Part shown: one piece after another, positions 20,852-33,621 of the stretch | Layout of the letters: the number at the start of each line of letters is the position of its first letter | How positions within the stretch are numbered: position 1 is the stretch's first letter | Origin: Cylindrotheca closterium | Taxonomy: Eukaryota > Bacillariophyta > Bacillariophyceae > Bacillariales > Bacillariaceae | Assembly (NCBI GenBank): GCA_933822405.4 | Contig: CAKOGP040000424.1 | Location: 1 to 64,000, forward strand | Reading direction: 5' to 3' | Length of the DNA stretch: 64,000 bases | The notes under the pieces: model-generated | The model's input: only the letters and a program-made list of their open reading frames with translations | Told to the model about the DNA's origin: nothing | The model's database searches: none | Translations under genes and position numbers: made by a program

Positions 20852-23800
20852 ATGGAAGAACTACTGCTGGAATACGAAAAAGAAGATGCCTTCAACCTGA
20901 AGGAAATCGAAAAGAAATATGCCAACGGCGAGTATCGAAACCAACAACAGGTTTCCAAGTCCATTTCCAAGTTTGCAGATGCCCTTCTTCGCTGTACCTT
21001 TCTCTTTGAAGACAATAATGATGCAGGTGAAGAATTCAAAGAAGGCGATAGTGATGTCAATGCTGAATGGCTTTTGAATATTTGCAGTCAAGTTCCTTCC
21101 GAACTCGGCAACGAACAATTGGCTGTGGCCGTCTGGGATGCCAGCAAGCTAGAGGGAGAAGGAAATCAACAGGACGCACTATTTGCTGCGTTGGGTGCTT
21201 CGGAAGAAGCCGTCGCTATCTTGTTTGAGATTGTTCCTAAACTGCCGGCAATCCAACGCAACATTCGGAGGTCTCAACTTGGCGGCAACGGAAATGCCCA
21301 AGCATCGCCCTTCTTTGTACCACCGGAAGACATCCTTGACGAAGCCGAATTGAATCGTCAAAAGCTTCGACAGGAAGCCTTGGATGCCGCCCAAGTAGCC
21401 GCCATTACAAAGGCAGAAGCGGAGGCTGCTCTCGGACCGTCCCGCTTTGGATCCACGCACACCATTCGTCGAACCAGTGACATGAAGGAGCAGAAGATGG
21501 CCCAAAAAGCAGCCAAACGGGCTGCTCAAGCTATGCAGCGCGCCAAAGCAGCCGGAGCAATTATTGAAGAATCGGAATTGTTGGCTGTCAGCAATGCGGG
21601 TGTGGTGGGTGCTGGTGGATTGATGGGGCATACCGACGCGGATTTGCAAGCCTTGCAAGACTCTCTCCAGCCCGAAGGCTCCCGCTATTATCACAAGGAA
21701 GAAGGACTTCCGAGTGGAACCATTCGTGAGGACGACGATGTGATTGGATATGAAAAGGTCACCATTCCACCTCCCATTCTGGACAAGTCTAAACTTCATC
21801 CAAGATTGTCGATTGACGACATTCTTGATCCAGACTGTGCCCTTGCATTCAGTGGCACTACTACACTCAATCCAATGCAATCAACAGTGTTTGATACAGC
21901 CTTCAACAGAAGAGAGAATATGTTGGTGTGCGGTACGTCATTAATCATTCTCTGTTATCATGCTGCTTTTTTATTTGCTCATGACAGTTTCATCAAACCC
22001 TTGTGTTCTTCAGCGCCCACGGGTGCAGGTAAAACAAATGTGGCCATGTTGACAGTGACAGCACACTTTCGAGATGTCGGCTTGATTGATGGAAACAATG
22101 GCCGAGACATGGATACAGGAGACAAGGTTGTCTACATCGCCCCGATGAAAGCGTTAGCGCAAGAGGTCGTGGAAAAGTTTTCATCCAAACTGAAACCACT
22201 CGGACTCATTGTGCGAGAATTGACAGGAGATATGCAACTCACCAAAGCGGAAGCCAATTCCGCCAATGTCATTGTCACGACGCCAGAAAAATGGGATGTT
22301 GTCACAAGAAAGTCGGGAAGTGACGAAAACGCTTTGGGGAATCAGTGTGGTCTACTCATCTTTGATGAAATCCACTTGTTGGCAGATGAGAGTCGAGGGT
22401 CAGGTAAGTCCAAATGTATCATCGAGCTCTTCGACGATAATGAAGAGTTGAGTATAGCCTTTCACTAATGGCATTTTCTCTTCTCCGCAGTTATCGAGTC
22501 TGTTATTTCGCGGCTCCACCGACTTGTGGAAAGCAGACAAAAGCAACTTCGAATCGTTGGCTTGTCAGCTACCCTGCCAAATTATGAGGATGTCGCAGAA
22601 TTTTTGCATGTGCCCGAAAGGGGTCTCTTTTACTTTGGTCCAGAATATCGACCTGTCCCATTGCAACAAACCTTTGTTGGTGTCACTGGCAACATCAAGA
22701 ATCGAAAACTGATTGAAGACAAGATGAACGACGTTTGCTATGAGGAAGTCAAGGACGCACTTTCGAGGGTGAGTGCCGGGAAGACCAGGTTGATATGTTG
22801 ATTGGACCAAGCAACTTACTCTTTTTCCATTGATCGGCTGAATGAATAGGGCTACCAAGTCATGGTGTTTGTGCATTCTAGAAAGGGAACGAGTGATACT
22901 GCGACGGCTTTGACCCAGCGAGCTTCCGCCAAGGGAGAGCTGGACCGCTATTTCGTAACTCAAGGAAAAGAGGGTCGTTCTGGAGACGCTTACAAGCGCT
23001 ACGCGGACAGAGCCAAGAAAGCCAGAAGCAGAGAAGTTACGAATCATTTCTACAATGGAATTGGAATTCATCATGCTGGCTTGCTTCGGCCGGATCGGAA
23101 GTTGACCGAGACAATGTTTGCAGACGGGGCCATCAAGGTTTTATGCTGCACGGCGACTCTGGCGTGGGGAGTCAATCTTCCAGCACACAATGTCATCATC
23201 AAGGGTACCGATGTCTACAATCCTGAGAAGGGAAAAAATATTGACCTCAGTATTTTGGATGTCCAACAAATTTTTGGGCGGGCTGGTCGACCGCAGTACG
23301 TGAATCCAAGTCACAGATCAAGGGTTGCGCCATGATGTTGAAACATCACCTCACAACAGTTTTTTGCTCGTTTCATAGGTACGACACCACGGGAGAAGCC
23401 ATGCTCATTACGAATCACCAGGCAGTAGGTCGATACTTGGACAAACTGGTTAGATCGGTTCCAATTGAGTCTTCGTTCATCAAACAGCTTTCTGACCACC
23501 TTAATGCGGAGATTGTTGGGGGAACAGTGACGAACCTAAATGAGGCTGTTGCTTGGCTCCGCTACACATATCTTTCAATCCGAATGAAGAAGAACCCACT
23601 GGCTTATGGTATCAGTGCTGATAAGTTTGCTGACGATCCAGGACTTCGTTCCCATTTTATGGAACTAGTGCGAAACGCAGCAACTTATCTGTCTACTAAT
23701 CGAATGGTCAATTTCGATCCTCAATCTGGGAATCTGGGGATGACTACACTTGGAAGAGTGGCTGCCCACTTCTACATTCAAGGAGAAAGCGTTGTGATTT

Positions 23801-26800
23801 TCAACGAATCCATGGAATTGAAACCTTTTCCCACAGATGCAGATTTGTTAATGTTGGTTGCGTCAGCAACAGAGTTCGAAAACGTTCGAGTTCGTCCAGA
23901 GGAACAAGACGAGCTAGACAACTTGCAGCAGAAGTGCCCGTTGGAACTGGAGGGTCCAATCAATGATTCGGTCACCAAAACATTTGTCCTTCTCCAAATG
24001 TTTATTTCGCGGAATCGACCCAAGGGTTTCACTTTGATATCTGATACAAACTACATCGCCTCCAACGCGGCTCGCGTGTCCAGGGCCATTTTTGAAATGT
24101 GTCTCCATACCAACCAAGCGGGGACTGCTATCAAGATGTGCCGCATTGCAAAGAGTATTGACAATCAATTTTGGTGGTTTCAGACTCCCCTCAGATATTT
24201 CGATCGCGAAGTTGGGGACACCGCAATCAAGGCTCTCGAAAGTCGACACCACGGAAGAACTATGAACTACGGAACCCTTGACTCTACGTTGGAATTGCTA
24301 GACATGACCCCAGAAGAGGTCGGTCAGATATGTCGCTCCAAGAAGGCGTTTGGCCAGAAGATTCAGCGAATGATTGAATTCATTCCAAATCCGGTGGTTT
24401 CTTGTCGGGTTCTTCCTGTCACGCAGCACGTTCTCCGATTTCAAGTGGAAATTGTTCCCGAGTTTGAATGGCACGGAAGGTGGCATGGCGGAGCAGTCTC
24501 GTTCTGGTTTTGGGTAGAAGGGTCGGAAAACCAACGAATGTAAGCAATGGTTCATTTTTCTTTGCTGCACCTCCATCAAGGATTATCTGACAATTTTTCG
24601 TTTCAATCTGAATTACAGTTATCATCAAGAACACGTTGTGTTCACCAAAAGGACCTTTCCCGAACCAATCAAGCTTGATATCCCCATTCCTGCATTCCAG
24701 GGTCCTGGAAACCAATACTTATTGAGGCTAATCTCTGAAACTTGGGTTGGAGTCGAGATCACGCAGCCCATATCTATTGACGAGATTCGCATGCCACAGC
24801 AAGATACGGTCTATACTGACTTATTCGATCTCACTCCGCTGCCCACAACAGCGCTGCAAGATGAGCGATACGAGAAGTTGTTTTCGCGAATTGAAACTTT
24901 CAACCCTGTCCAGACACAGCTATTTCATACTCTGTACCATACCAACATTCCAATCTTTCTAGGGGCTCCAACTGGAAGTGGGAAAACAGTCATTGCGGAG
25001 CTTGCACTGCTAAGAATGAAGAAACTGCACACGGATGGTATTTGTATCTACATCGCGCCATTGAAGTCATTGGCTCGCGAAAGATTGAAGGAATGGCGAG
25101 CGAGATTTGGGGAGTCGTCAATGAATTGGAACGTCTTGGAATTGTCTGGTGACACGCATCACGACCAGAAGGCGTTGGCCAATGCTGATGTTTTGGTATG
25201 TACACCTGAAAAATGGGACCTGATTTCGAGGAATTGGAGGGGTGGGATTGGAGCTAGCAAAGCCTTCATCAAGCGTGTTCGCTTGTTGATCATCGATGAA
25301 ATCCATCTCCTAGGAGAGGAAAGAGGCGCTGTGCTTGAAGCCATCGTTAGCCGCACAAGATTCATTTCCAAGTTTTTGCAGAATCAAAACAAATCTAATG
25401 GCAATGGCGGAGATTCGGGTCCATATGAGACCGTTCGAATCGTAGGTCTTTCGACTGCAATTGCAAATCCTCAAGACTTGTCACATTGGATTGGGATTGA
25501 TGTTGATAGCATTAGTCGCACAGCGAGGCATGGCCTTTACAACTTCAGGTCAGCTATCCGACCGGTACAAACAAAGATTCATATCCAAGGTTACCCAGGG
25601 AAGCATTACTGTCCAAGGTATGTACTTTTGGCTGCGGCATGATCGTACTTACAATCTTTGCCTAAGCATGTCTTTATATTTCTTCAGAATGGCATCTATG
25701 AATAAGCCTTGCTACGCAGCAATCAAGCAGCATGCACCAGATCGACCGTCCCTCATTTTCGTTGCTTCTCGTCGCCAGACGAGATTGACAGCATTTGACC
25801 TCATCAGCTATGCTGCTAGTGAAGGAAATCCGAAGATGTTCCTTGGCTGTAGCGATCTGATGATAGAATCAGTTGTCGAAAACATTCAGGACGAAGCACT
25901 GAGACATACTCTTGCATTTGGAATCGGACTGCATCATGCTGGACTAGTATCAAGTGATAGAGATGTGTAAGTTATCAAATCGGCCATTCTCGACACATCA
26001 TGCCAAACCAACGCTTATATTCATTCTCTTTTTGTGAACTGGTCAGTGTTGAACGGATGTATTTGACGGGAGATATTCGGGTTCTAGTAGCCACGGCAAC
26101 GCTAGCTTGGGGTGTGAATCTTCCGGCGCGGCTCGTCATTGTCAAGGGGACTGAGTTTTACGATGGTAAAGTCTCAAGATACGTTGACTACCCATTGACA
26201 GATGTCCTGCAAATGATTGGACGAGCAGGTCGACCAGGATTTGACACTGAAGGAAAGGCAGTGGTAATGGTGGAGACATCGAAGAAGAATTTCTACAAGG
26301 TAAATATCTTTTGTTCCGGTGCTTCAATCAATAAATGGTCTCTAGTCTCACAGCACTGTTTGCCTTGTTTACATCAGAAATTCTTGTATACTCCTTTTCC
26401 GGTAGAATCGTGCCTCAAGGAACGGCTTTGTGAGAATCTAAATGCGGAAATCGCCAATGGAACGGTATCTTCTCTGCTGGATGCCACCGGATATCTCACT
26501 TGGACGTTCTTCGCGCGGAGAGTGAAAGCAAATCCTTCGTACTACGGTGCCGATTCTGGAAGTGAAGAAGATGTTGAAGCGTTCCTGCTCTCTGTGGCCA
26601 CAGAGACTGTATCGAAGTTAAAAGACCAAGGCTGTGTGGTCAGCGAAGGCGACGAGGTGGAAGACGATCTTCGACCCACGACTCTTGGAACTACCAGTTC
26701 CCAATTCTACTTGAAGTACACGTCGCCGAAGCAGATGGAAATTGGACTACGCGAATGCGCTCGGCTTTTGATGGATAGCTTGGACGAAGAAAAAGAAGTT

Positions 26801-27873
26801 GGCAAGACACCAAATGTTTCGTTGCGGCCATACTTGCCTGGTGAAAGAGTTGATGAAGTTTCCATTTCTTGGCTCCTCTACACATTATCCTTTACTCCAG
26901 AATTCGATGAGTTGCCAGTGCGCCACAACGAGGAGGACTTAAACGAGGGTCTGAGTGAGAATTTGATGTGGGGTGCGGATACAGCCGGTGTCCAATCTCC
27001 AGAAAGCACGTATATCTACCGGTCGTCCGATGTCTACGCTGACCCGCACACCAAAGGCTTCTTGCTGATCCAAGCGTTCCTTGAAAAAGTAGGTCAAGTC
27101 GAGGGAAGAATTACGGTCACTTTCCTTGTTGTCTCATCTCTTTGCTCTTTCTTTAGGCACAACTTCCCATCAGTGACTATGTAAATGACACTCGCACAGT
27201 TATGGATAGCGTTCCTCGGCTTTTGGCAGCGATGCATTTCGTTGCATCCAACCAATATGAAACCGATGGATATGCTGATGTTGTGAGTCAACTATTCAGG
27301 ACCAAACAGTTGATCTCAACAAAGAGCACTTTGAGCATGAATCCAATATTGCAGCTGCCAGGAATTTCGAAGAAAACAGCCGAGAAAGCAGTTAGCGAAC
27401 TTGGAGATGGTGCCTTTTGGCATTTGAGGCAGGCTTCCAGAGCCCAAGCAGAGCAGCATTTGAAGAATTTCGGTCCACCAAAACAAAGGAACTACGCATC
27501 AGCGTTGAATAATCTGTTATCTTATCCGAAAGTCACAGTTACTGAATCAAAGATTGCTCATCGCGTTGACAAGGTCACGGTGAAGAGCAAGGGGACTCTG
27601 ACTTTGAAGATCCAAATTGATCGCAAAAAGGGATCCCAAGACGAGCCCATAACCCTTGGTATTGTTGTGGCGAGCAACGCGAGTCGCAGGTTGCTGGGAT
27701 ACCAAGAAGTCTCCATCAGTAGAAATGGAAATTGGACAGTAGACAAGAGCATTGACTTTGATTGGGAAGCTGCCAGATCCGATGGTGGTGAAGGAAGTGG
27801 TACAGTGATTGTCCGTTTGTTACTGGATTCCGTCAAGGGGCTGGACTCGGAACTTTTGGTAAAGTTAGTGTAA
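20852..27873 (+). CDS. ASCC3: ASCC3-type double-cassette Ski2-like helicase
   Basis: Ten exons (20852-21932, 22014-22403, 22491-22768, 22850-23295, 23379-24539, 24619-25617, 25688-25966, 26047-26299, 26378-27088, 27157-27873), introns 68-87 bp, give 2104 residues. Each cassette has helicase, winged-helix and Sec63-like units. Cassette 1: APTGAGKTN (about 361, rebuilt across intron 1), [38 protein letters not shown] and [10 protein letters not shown]. Cassette 2: [14 protein letters not shown] (about 1233), [35 protein letters not shown] and [12 protein letters not shown]. The N-terminal region and details such as [11 protein letters not shown] fit ASCC3 (alkylation repair and ribosome-collision clearance) better than Brr2. 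Cassette 2 has GLSTA instead of SAT, as in ASCC3. Every junction keeps frame. Confidence 0.9.
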
Positions 27874-27941
27874 AAGTAATCGAGAAACGATAACACTTTT
27901 GCTATAGCAATGGCCAATACGTTCTATTATTAAGAACACTA

Positions 27942-29408
27942 TTAGCTTTTAGCAGGCTTTCGCAAGTCACAAGGTGTTCCTCGCAGAGTGCCTAGTGGTG
28001 ATTTGTACACTGAAAAGTTCAATGGACCTTCCTCAGCCTTTCGTAAGAATTGGACGTCTTCGTCGCAGAACCGTACCTCGTTCTTGGCAGTCTTGGTAAA
28101 ATCAAAGGTGCTGGCGAATTCAGAGGGACCTATCGCCAAGGGAGCATCAAGATGCATTGGAACAACTCGTTTGAAATTCCATTTGGTGACAACCCCTAGC
28201 CATCGTTGTACCTCTTCTGGACCTCGGGCCAATATGATTTGAATGATTGGGAGTATCGTGGGTTTGCCATTGGCACTAAAGGTCTCAAAATCCTTGATTT
28301 CATCCTCCCCCCATGAGAATGGTTTCCAACCTCCCCATCCATCCTTGTAGAGTGGCGTCTTTAAGGCTTCCAGAATTGGACCAGGACCCAAGTCGCCTCG
28401 CCCGGAACCAGGGAAGAAAAAGTCGAACAAAAGGACAATCCGCCTCCAACCTTTCCGCCTGTTCTCTGGTGTATCTTCTACTACTTCATCTTTTGTATCA
28501 CGGGCATGAAAGAGTAAAGCTCGAGTGTATTCTTCTTCGTCAGTCAGAATCTTTGGTGGCTCTTTTGTCACTGCAAACAGTGCATCACATATCATGACAC
28601 TTTCTGACGGTTTGTGATAAATAGCTACGTCTTGATACATCGACCCGATTCCTGGTTTCACCGTCAAGACTTCGTGCTCTAATTCACCTCCCCACATGTC
28701 GGTCCCTCGGCTTGTCCTCGGCAGAGGTTTCGTCCAAGATGGCAGTCCCAAGAATGAGTCTGGCAGATTCAATGGAAAGGCATATTGTTTGTCGGTAACA
28801 TAAAAGTTGGCGGTTGGAAAGGCTCGAGCAAATGGACCAGCGTTTACTTTATGTTCCACCGCCGTCGAGGGATCAATAATATCACTAATGGGACCGTACT
28901 GGTCGATCAATTCCTGCAGTAGCGACAGACATTCTTTGGTGGGAGCAATGGGTGCATACACCACCAATCCGCGTTTGGATGGGTCCTTCTGGTGTACAGC
29001 CATGACGCTCATTCGGATTGGCACGTGTACATAATATATTCCAATCAATTGATCAAAGGCGTAGACTCCGGGACCGACCTCATAACGAATCGTTCGTCGT
29101 CGATTAAAGGGTGCCACGGGCAAGGCGGTCCAAAGAGGCCAGTTGCTGTCTTCAGTGATGACCGCGTTTGCTTGGGATGGGGCAATCGTTGCAGTCGCAA
29201 TGGCACTCGTTGTTAAGGAGACTTGGGACAAAAATGATCTCCTGTCGCCGCTGTGAGAGCTGTCTTTCGAGTTGGGTTTCAAGTCATTGCACTGGATTCC
29301 ATTACGAGAATTCTCCTGTGAGGATGGAGCAGTCAAAGCCCAAGCTCTTGATATAGAAATACATATTATGGAAGTGATCAAGACTAGACTAGGGATTGGT
29401 TTGAGCAT
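27942..29408 (-). CDS. DUF4336 protein, plastid (thylakoid-lumen type presequence)
   Basis: The 488-residue product carries the DUF4336 core seen in plants and algae: WTALPVAPFNRRRTIRYEV, VYAFDQLIGIYYVHVPIRM, GLVVYAPIAPTKECL and VEHKVNAGPFARAFP. The family has a metallo-beta-lactamase-like fold of unknown activity. The presequence looks three-part: a signal peptide (SLVLITSIICISISRAWA|LTAP), a polar transit stretch, then a twin-arginine signal (RRSFL at 56-60, hydrophobic run, SQANA about 78-82). This suggests delivery across the thylakoid membrane. It converges with the ASCC3 gene (stop codons about 70 bp apart) and is divergent from the methyltransferase gene. Family is firm, location inferred. 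Confidence 0.85.
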   Translation of the reverse strand: MLKPIPSLVLITSIICISISRAWALTAPSSQENSRNGIQCNDLKPNSKDSSHSGDRRSFLSQVSLTTSAIATATIAPSQANAVITEDSNWPLWTALPVAPFNRRRTIRYEVGPGVYAFDQLIGIYYVHVPIRMSVMAVHQKDPSKRGLVVYAPIAPTKECLSLLQELIDQYGPISDIIDPSTAVEHKVNAGPFARAFPTANFYVTDKQYAFPLNLPDSFLGLPSWTKPLPRTSRGTDMWGGELEHEVLTVKPGIGSMYQDVAIYHKPSESVMICDALFAVTKEPPKILTDEEEYTRALLFHARDTKDEVVEDTPENRRKGWRRIVLLFDFFFPGSGRGDLGPGPILEALKTPLYKDGWGGWKPFSWGEDEIKDFETFSANGKPTILPIIQIILARGPEEVQRWLGVVTKWNFKRVVPMHLDAPLAIGPSEFASTFDFTKTAKNEVRFCDEDVQFLRKAEEGPLNFSVYKSPLGTLRGTPCDLRKPAKS

Positions 29409-29672
29409 TCTCCTTTAGCGAAGGACGGAATGATTCCAAACCTCTCCTTGTCGTCATCATACTTTGGCCATCAAACGACCTCGGTTTGCGTGTTGACGAT
29501 GAGTCAGTCAGTCAGTCAGTATTTTTTGGTCTTTCAACGACTGACTATAAATACTGACGACGACAGACACCCATCACCATACCCATGAAATTCATAATTG
29601 ATTCAAAATGAAGATAATGCAAAAGCAGTGCCTGTCAATAATAACAGCGCCAATGGTCTGAAACAACCAGAA

Positions 29673-30767
29673 ATGCGACAAGTACGCTTCCCATTACATT
29701 ACATATCCCTTGTCATGATGTGGATTTTATGTACAAAGTCAGTGGTTGGTTATCTGGTGCCTTCATTCAAGTCCTTTCGTTATTTATCGTCGTCAATTCC
29801 TACCAAAAATGTTGTCCTATTTTCACAATCCATCAAGATTGATGGCTGTGAAGATAAACCAGACGATAATCTGCTAAAATACGTCAGTAAATCAACAGCC
29901 AAAACGGACGCAGCTTCACAGTTTCATGAAGGATCTAAAGAACGACGGCAAAGACTGCATGCTGCCTTGAGTGAAATTGGAATCCCGGTCGACTCCTTGG
30001 TGGAGAGTCCAGAGTTTAAGGGATCTGCAGCCATTCGAACCTACAATAGCTTCATTTTACCAAAATCGGAAGGTGCTTTGGCCATGACAATGCAACCACA
30101 ACGAGCATCTGTCGTTGCAAACAACATTTCTTTCCTCATGCGGGAACATCGGTCGCATCAAGAAGAGTGGCTACGTAACCATGATCGATCCCTCCAAGAA
30201 GCTGCCGAACTCCAAGAGCAACGACAATCTTCAGCACCCAAAATGATTCTTCTTTTAGATGATGTTCGATCGGCACACAATGTAGGAAATATCATTCGGG
30301 CGGCCGAGGCATCCGGTTGCGAAAAGGTCATTATGTGTGGGTCCATGACACCTTCGCCACCTCATCCCAAAGTCCTCAAGACTGCACTAGGTGCAGCGGA
30401 GTATGTCCCTTACCAATCATCCATATCGACCCTCCAGGCAATACGCGACTTGAAGGCAAATGGCTATCAAATCTTTGGGATCGAAACCACTTCCAGGTCC
30501 AAGATGCTTTGGCAAGTTTCCTTTTTTGAGCAACTTGCTGGAGAAGCAAACCCAGGCAAAGAGACACAGAACGGCAAGGTGGCACTCGTCTTTGGTAATG
30601 AATTGGTGGGAGTGGACGTCAAAGTTTTGGAAGAGTGCAACGAGCTGGTATCTGTCCCAACTCATGGGATCAAGAACAGTTTGAACGTAGCAACCTGTGC
30701 TTCCATTATTGTTTGGGAAGTCTTGCGACAATGGGATGCTATCGAACTCAAGACAAAGGAGGCATAA
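29673..30767 (+). CDS. SpoU/TrmH-family RNA 2'-O-methyltransferase, organelle-type presequence
   Basis: The 364-residue product has the trefoil-knot SPOUT fold motifs: SAHNVGNIIRAAEASGCEKV (about 200), ALVFGNELVGVD (about 304) and THGIKNSLNVATCASIIVWE (about 329), which bind S-adenosylmethionine and form the dimer. Such enzymes methylate ribose 2'-OH in tRNA or rRNA; the target cannot be told. The start is the first in-frame ATG; the resulting N-terminus (hydrophobic LVMMWILCTKSVVGYLVPSF) looks like a signal peptide followed by a plastid-type transit region. Short GTCA repeats (about 29503-29520) lie in the upstream gap shared with the divergent DUF4336 gene. Confidence 0.86.
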   Translation: MRQVRFPLHYISLVMMWILCTKSVVGYLVPSFKSFRYLSSSIPTKNVVLFSQSIKIDGCEDKPDDNLLKYVSKSTAKTDAASQFHEGSKERRQRLHAALSEIGIPVDSLVESPEFKGSAAIRTYNSFILPKSEGALAMTMQPQRASVVANNISFLMREHRSHQEEWLRNHDRSLQEAAELQEQRQSSAPKMILLLDDVRSAHNVGNIIRAAEASGCEKVIMCGSMTPSPPHPKVLKTALGAAEYVPYQSSISTLQAIRDLKANGYQIFGIETTSRSKMLWQVSFFEQLAGEANPGKETQNGKVALVFGNELVGVDVKVLEECNELVSVPTHGIKNSLNVATCASIIVWEVLRQWDAIELKTKEA

Positions 30768-30966
30768 ATTCTTACAATGAAGACAATACTGCTGATGCTC
30801 CAAGAACCCAAGAATTCCTGGTCAATAGCAACCTCATGGACTCAAGATTCTGCTCTACGACAACGATTTGCAACAGTTTGGCTGTCGACTGTATTGACCA
30901 GAGCTCATCAGTATGAGCGTGGTGGTGTCTTTGCCTTTTACAGCTGTCGAGACAAAGTGAAGCGAT

Positions 30967-31305
30967 TTAACATACAAGTATGTTTTTGGAGGAAGTTGGA
31001 TGAAACAGGAGGGAGAGCTGCAGAAGTCTCGAATACAACTTTGTTGAATCTGAATCAACAGGCGGCACACAATAGTAAAGCATAATCCCTACAATTGCTG
31101 CATCAAATACAAGCTTCTGGAGCTCAAGAAAGCGATCTTTTGTCAACAGTGATCCGTCTCCATTCTGTAATCTCTTGTATTGATACCACGTCTTTTTGGC
31201 CGAAGAAGCAAACGATTGATCCTCCAGACAAGTGGGTGGAACATTGCAATGGCCGTTTTCGTCGCGAAACTGCTCTAGCTTTTCAATTCGATTTGATTCT
31301 TCCAA
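30967..31305 (-). pseudogene. Helicase-associated (HA) domain remnant
   Basis: One repeat like the helicase-associated domain is readable: RIEKLEQFRDENGHCNVPP, then WYQYKRLQNGDGSLLTKDR and FLELQKLVFD. Diatoms have many proteins made of tandem HA repeats. Only one copy is seen here, there is no ATG in frame and no supported upstream exon. After LVFD the frame drifts into low-similarity sequence. I read it as a leftover or an isolated exon. Confidence 0.45.
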
Positions 31306-31745
31306 GGTACCATGGTACCAGGTACCTCCCGCTCGAACCCAAGATTCCTGAGCTCAAGATTGTCAACCGTGACTCCTTTCACTCTTGTATTGCAGTTTGC
31401 AGAAGTATCGTACATCGTACTGTCCTTGTCACCGTGCGATGGATGGACAACCATCGAACGACGAAAGGACACTGTCCCTGGGGACTCCATCAACCTGAAA
31501 ACTGTCATCGACAAGAAAATATCTCATGCAGAATCTAAATCAAAACCTATCGGTATACGGTAGGAGCGAAAGCAGGAACGATTGTTACTAATATTGTTTC
31601 GATGCTTGTATCCATGGTCAACATCATACAACAAATCATGAAAGAACAAACCGAAGCCAGTCATACCCCCGCGCCAGCAATCGACTGATAGGCAGTAACG
31701 GAAGGATCGATCAATGGATTTGGCCAAATCAATTGACCCGAGAAA
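31306..31745. repeat. Left copy of diverged direct repeat (POP1 leader-like)
   Basis: Two blocks here match the region just upstream of and including the POP1 start. Block 31437-31474 (GGACAACCA..CGAACGA.GAA) matches 33957-33993, and block 31590-31653 (AATATTGTTTCGAT..) matches 34048-34110, in the same orientation. GGTACC-rich palindromic sequence also occurs in both. The copies bracket the broken coiled-coil gene. No intact gene lies in this stretch. Confidence 0.55.
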
Positions 31746-33621
31746 TCAGTTGTGGTTGTTGCTGCGTAAGGTCATACGGTGACTTTTCGAAGCAACCTTC
31801 GACACTCCCTTCTTTGGATTGCGCCTCTCGCGACAGGAAGGTTTGGGAGTTGCTGCAACCCGATCCTCCAAATCGTCCATACGCACGGACAATTGGTCAT
31901 TCACTTCCATCAACTGAGCGATTTGTTGAGCCTGAGCCGCGCTTTGTTGAACCTGGACCGCGATTTCTTGAGACTGAACCCTTGCGCTCTCCTCAAGTTC
32001 ACGAATTCTCTCGTGTGGAGTTTGGTAACACAACTTGGATTTCTCTTTGACTTCTTCGGTGCTATTGATGTTGAGCACCGCACGTGAGTTACAGTTATGT
32101 CTTTCAAGTTGACCGGTAGTAGCAAAGGACGACTCAGTCCAATTGGTGGTAGCAACACCATGTCCGCTTCCCCCGCTATTGATACGCGACTGATGATTCA
32201 AAGACGACAAGCTGCCCCCATCGAAAGAACTGCTCTCGGGATTTGTGACGTTGTTTGTCTGCATTGCTTGTCCAGGACGACGAGTGGAAAAAGATGGGGT
32301 CATCTCCTGCCCAAGATTGTTCTCCTGATCAGCAGGACTTGTCGCTAGAGTAGTGAAGGATTCAACCGTCGTCCTTTTGTTGGAAGAATCAGTTTGGCCT
32401 TCTTCGTTGCTGTCTTGGTCATCCGCAGACGGAAAGCCAGCAGTTGCAGGAGGGCCAGCATTGGCAGCAGGCTGGTTCTGACCACCAGTCACAGCTGGAA
32501 TAGAGGGATGCCGAGCTGCACTGTCAAAAGTACCGAAGCGATGAGTAGCTCCGGGAGGGCCAGCATTGGCAGCAGGCTGGTTCTGACCACCAGTCAAAAA
32601 TGGAACAGAGGGATGCTGAGTTGCACCGTCCATAGTAGCTCCTCTAGTGCCAGCCAAACGTCGAGCTGGGCGGCGATATCGAGGCCTGGTTGAAAAACTG
32701 GCATTGGCATTACAATGAGCAAGCGAGCGGCCAACCAATGCGTTGAGAAAGCTGCAGGCAACGCTTGGGGGATATTGATGAAGTTCATGATTCCAATGGG
32801 ATCTGGATCATTGGATGGATCTCTACTGTATACCATGAATCTGTTGTACGCTATTTCCCCTCTCAACAAAAAAACCAGGAGGGCTTGAAGCTTGCGCTTA
32901 TTTGTGTTGTGTGATAGGGGTATCTTGTTACCGAAGTTGCGCTTGTACGGTTCGCTCAACAAGTATGTCTTGAACGCTGGATTCCTCTCAAAACCGGGTG
33001 CAATGCGACGCAGAGTTCGGAAGATTTTCTTGTTGTTGTATTTGTTTGGGCAAAACAAGTCTTGCAGGCCTCCAGGAGCAGGAAAGATATGGTGTTCAAT
33101 CTCTTCTCGGGTCCATACTGCGTAGGCATCCCCTTCCCTATTCGCAATATTACGGATGAATAATGTGAGAACCTGAAAGGCAATTGACAGACTCGTAGAT
33201 GAAATCGAAAGCATTGTTCTTACTTGATCTTGTTCCTGATAGCAATGTCCTCTCGTAGTATCGCAGATGCGTGCTCGGCCTGGGAAGCGCGTTCCTTCCG
33301 TTGTTGGACCATTGTATCAAGATGGTCTATGTTTCTGTTGAGATTCGTGACTTCGACATCTATCTCGTTCTTGAATTCGATGTAATCTGCAGTGGCCGAT
33401 TGTAGGTCCGAAAGGAAGTCGTCCTTTCGGTCCGAAGCTTCGTGTCTCTGGGCGTAGAGGCCTCTCACAGCAGCCTTACTTTCCCGTGCCTCGTTGTCCA
33501 GCCATTCCTTCTCATGTTCCTGATACTGCAAGTGTTCTTCAAGCTTGTCTCTGTTTATTTTCTCAAGTTCAAGGAAACGCGGCACTTGTTCTGGGGCCAA
33601 GAAACTGAAAGTTGGCGACAT
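31746..33621 (-). pseudogene. Coiled-coil protein with broken frames, unknown family
   Basis: Three consecutive open frames on one strand look like pieces of one protein. Piece 1 (33621-33220, good ATG) is a coiled coil: EQVPRFLELEKINRDKLEEH. Piece 2 (about 33172-32760) has an unknown globular part: FPAPGGLQDLFCPNKYNNKK, LRRIAPGFERNPAFKTYLLS. Piece 3 (to 31746) has a repeated TGGQNQPAANAGPP, then another coiled coil (ERIRELEESARVQSQEIAVQ) and a basic tail. Between 2 and 3 a missing base in the five-G run at 32767-32771 would restore NIPPSVACSFLNALVG. Between 1 and 2 a 50-bp GT-AG intron is possible but leaves the phase off by one. It is either pseudogenic or affected by indel errors. Confidence 0.45.

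Noticed and set aside
20852..27873. Assignment as the spliceosomal helicase Brr2
   Set aside because: The N-terminal region, GLSTA in cassette 2 and the MASMNKP segment fit ASCC3 better; both share the same domain order, so a search should confirm.
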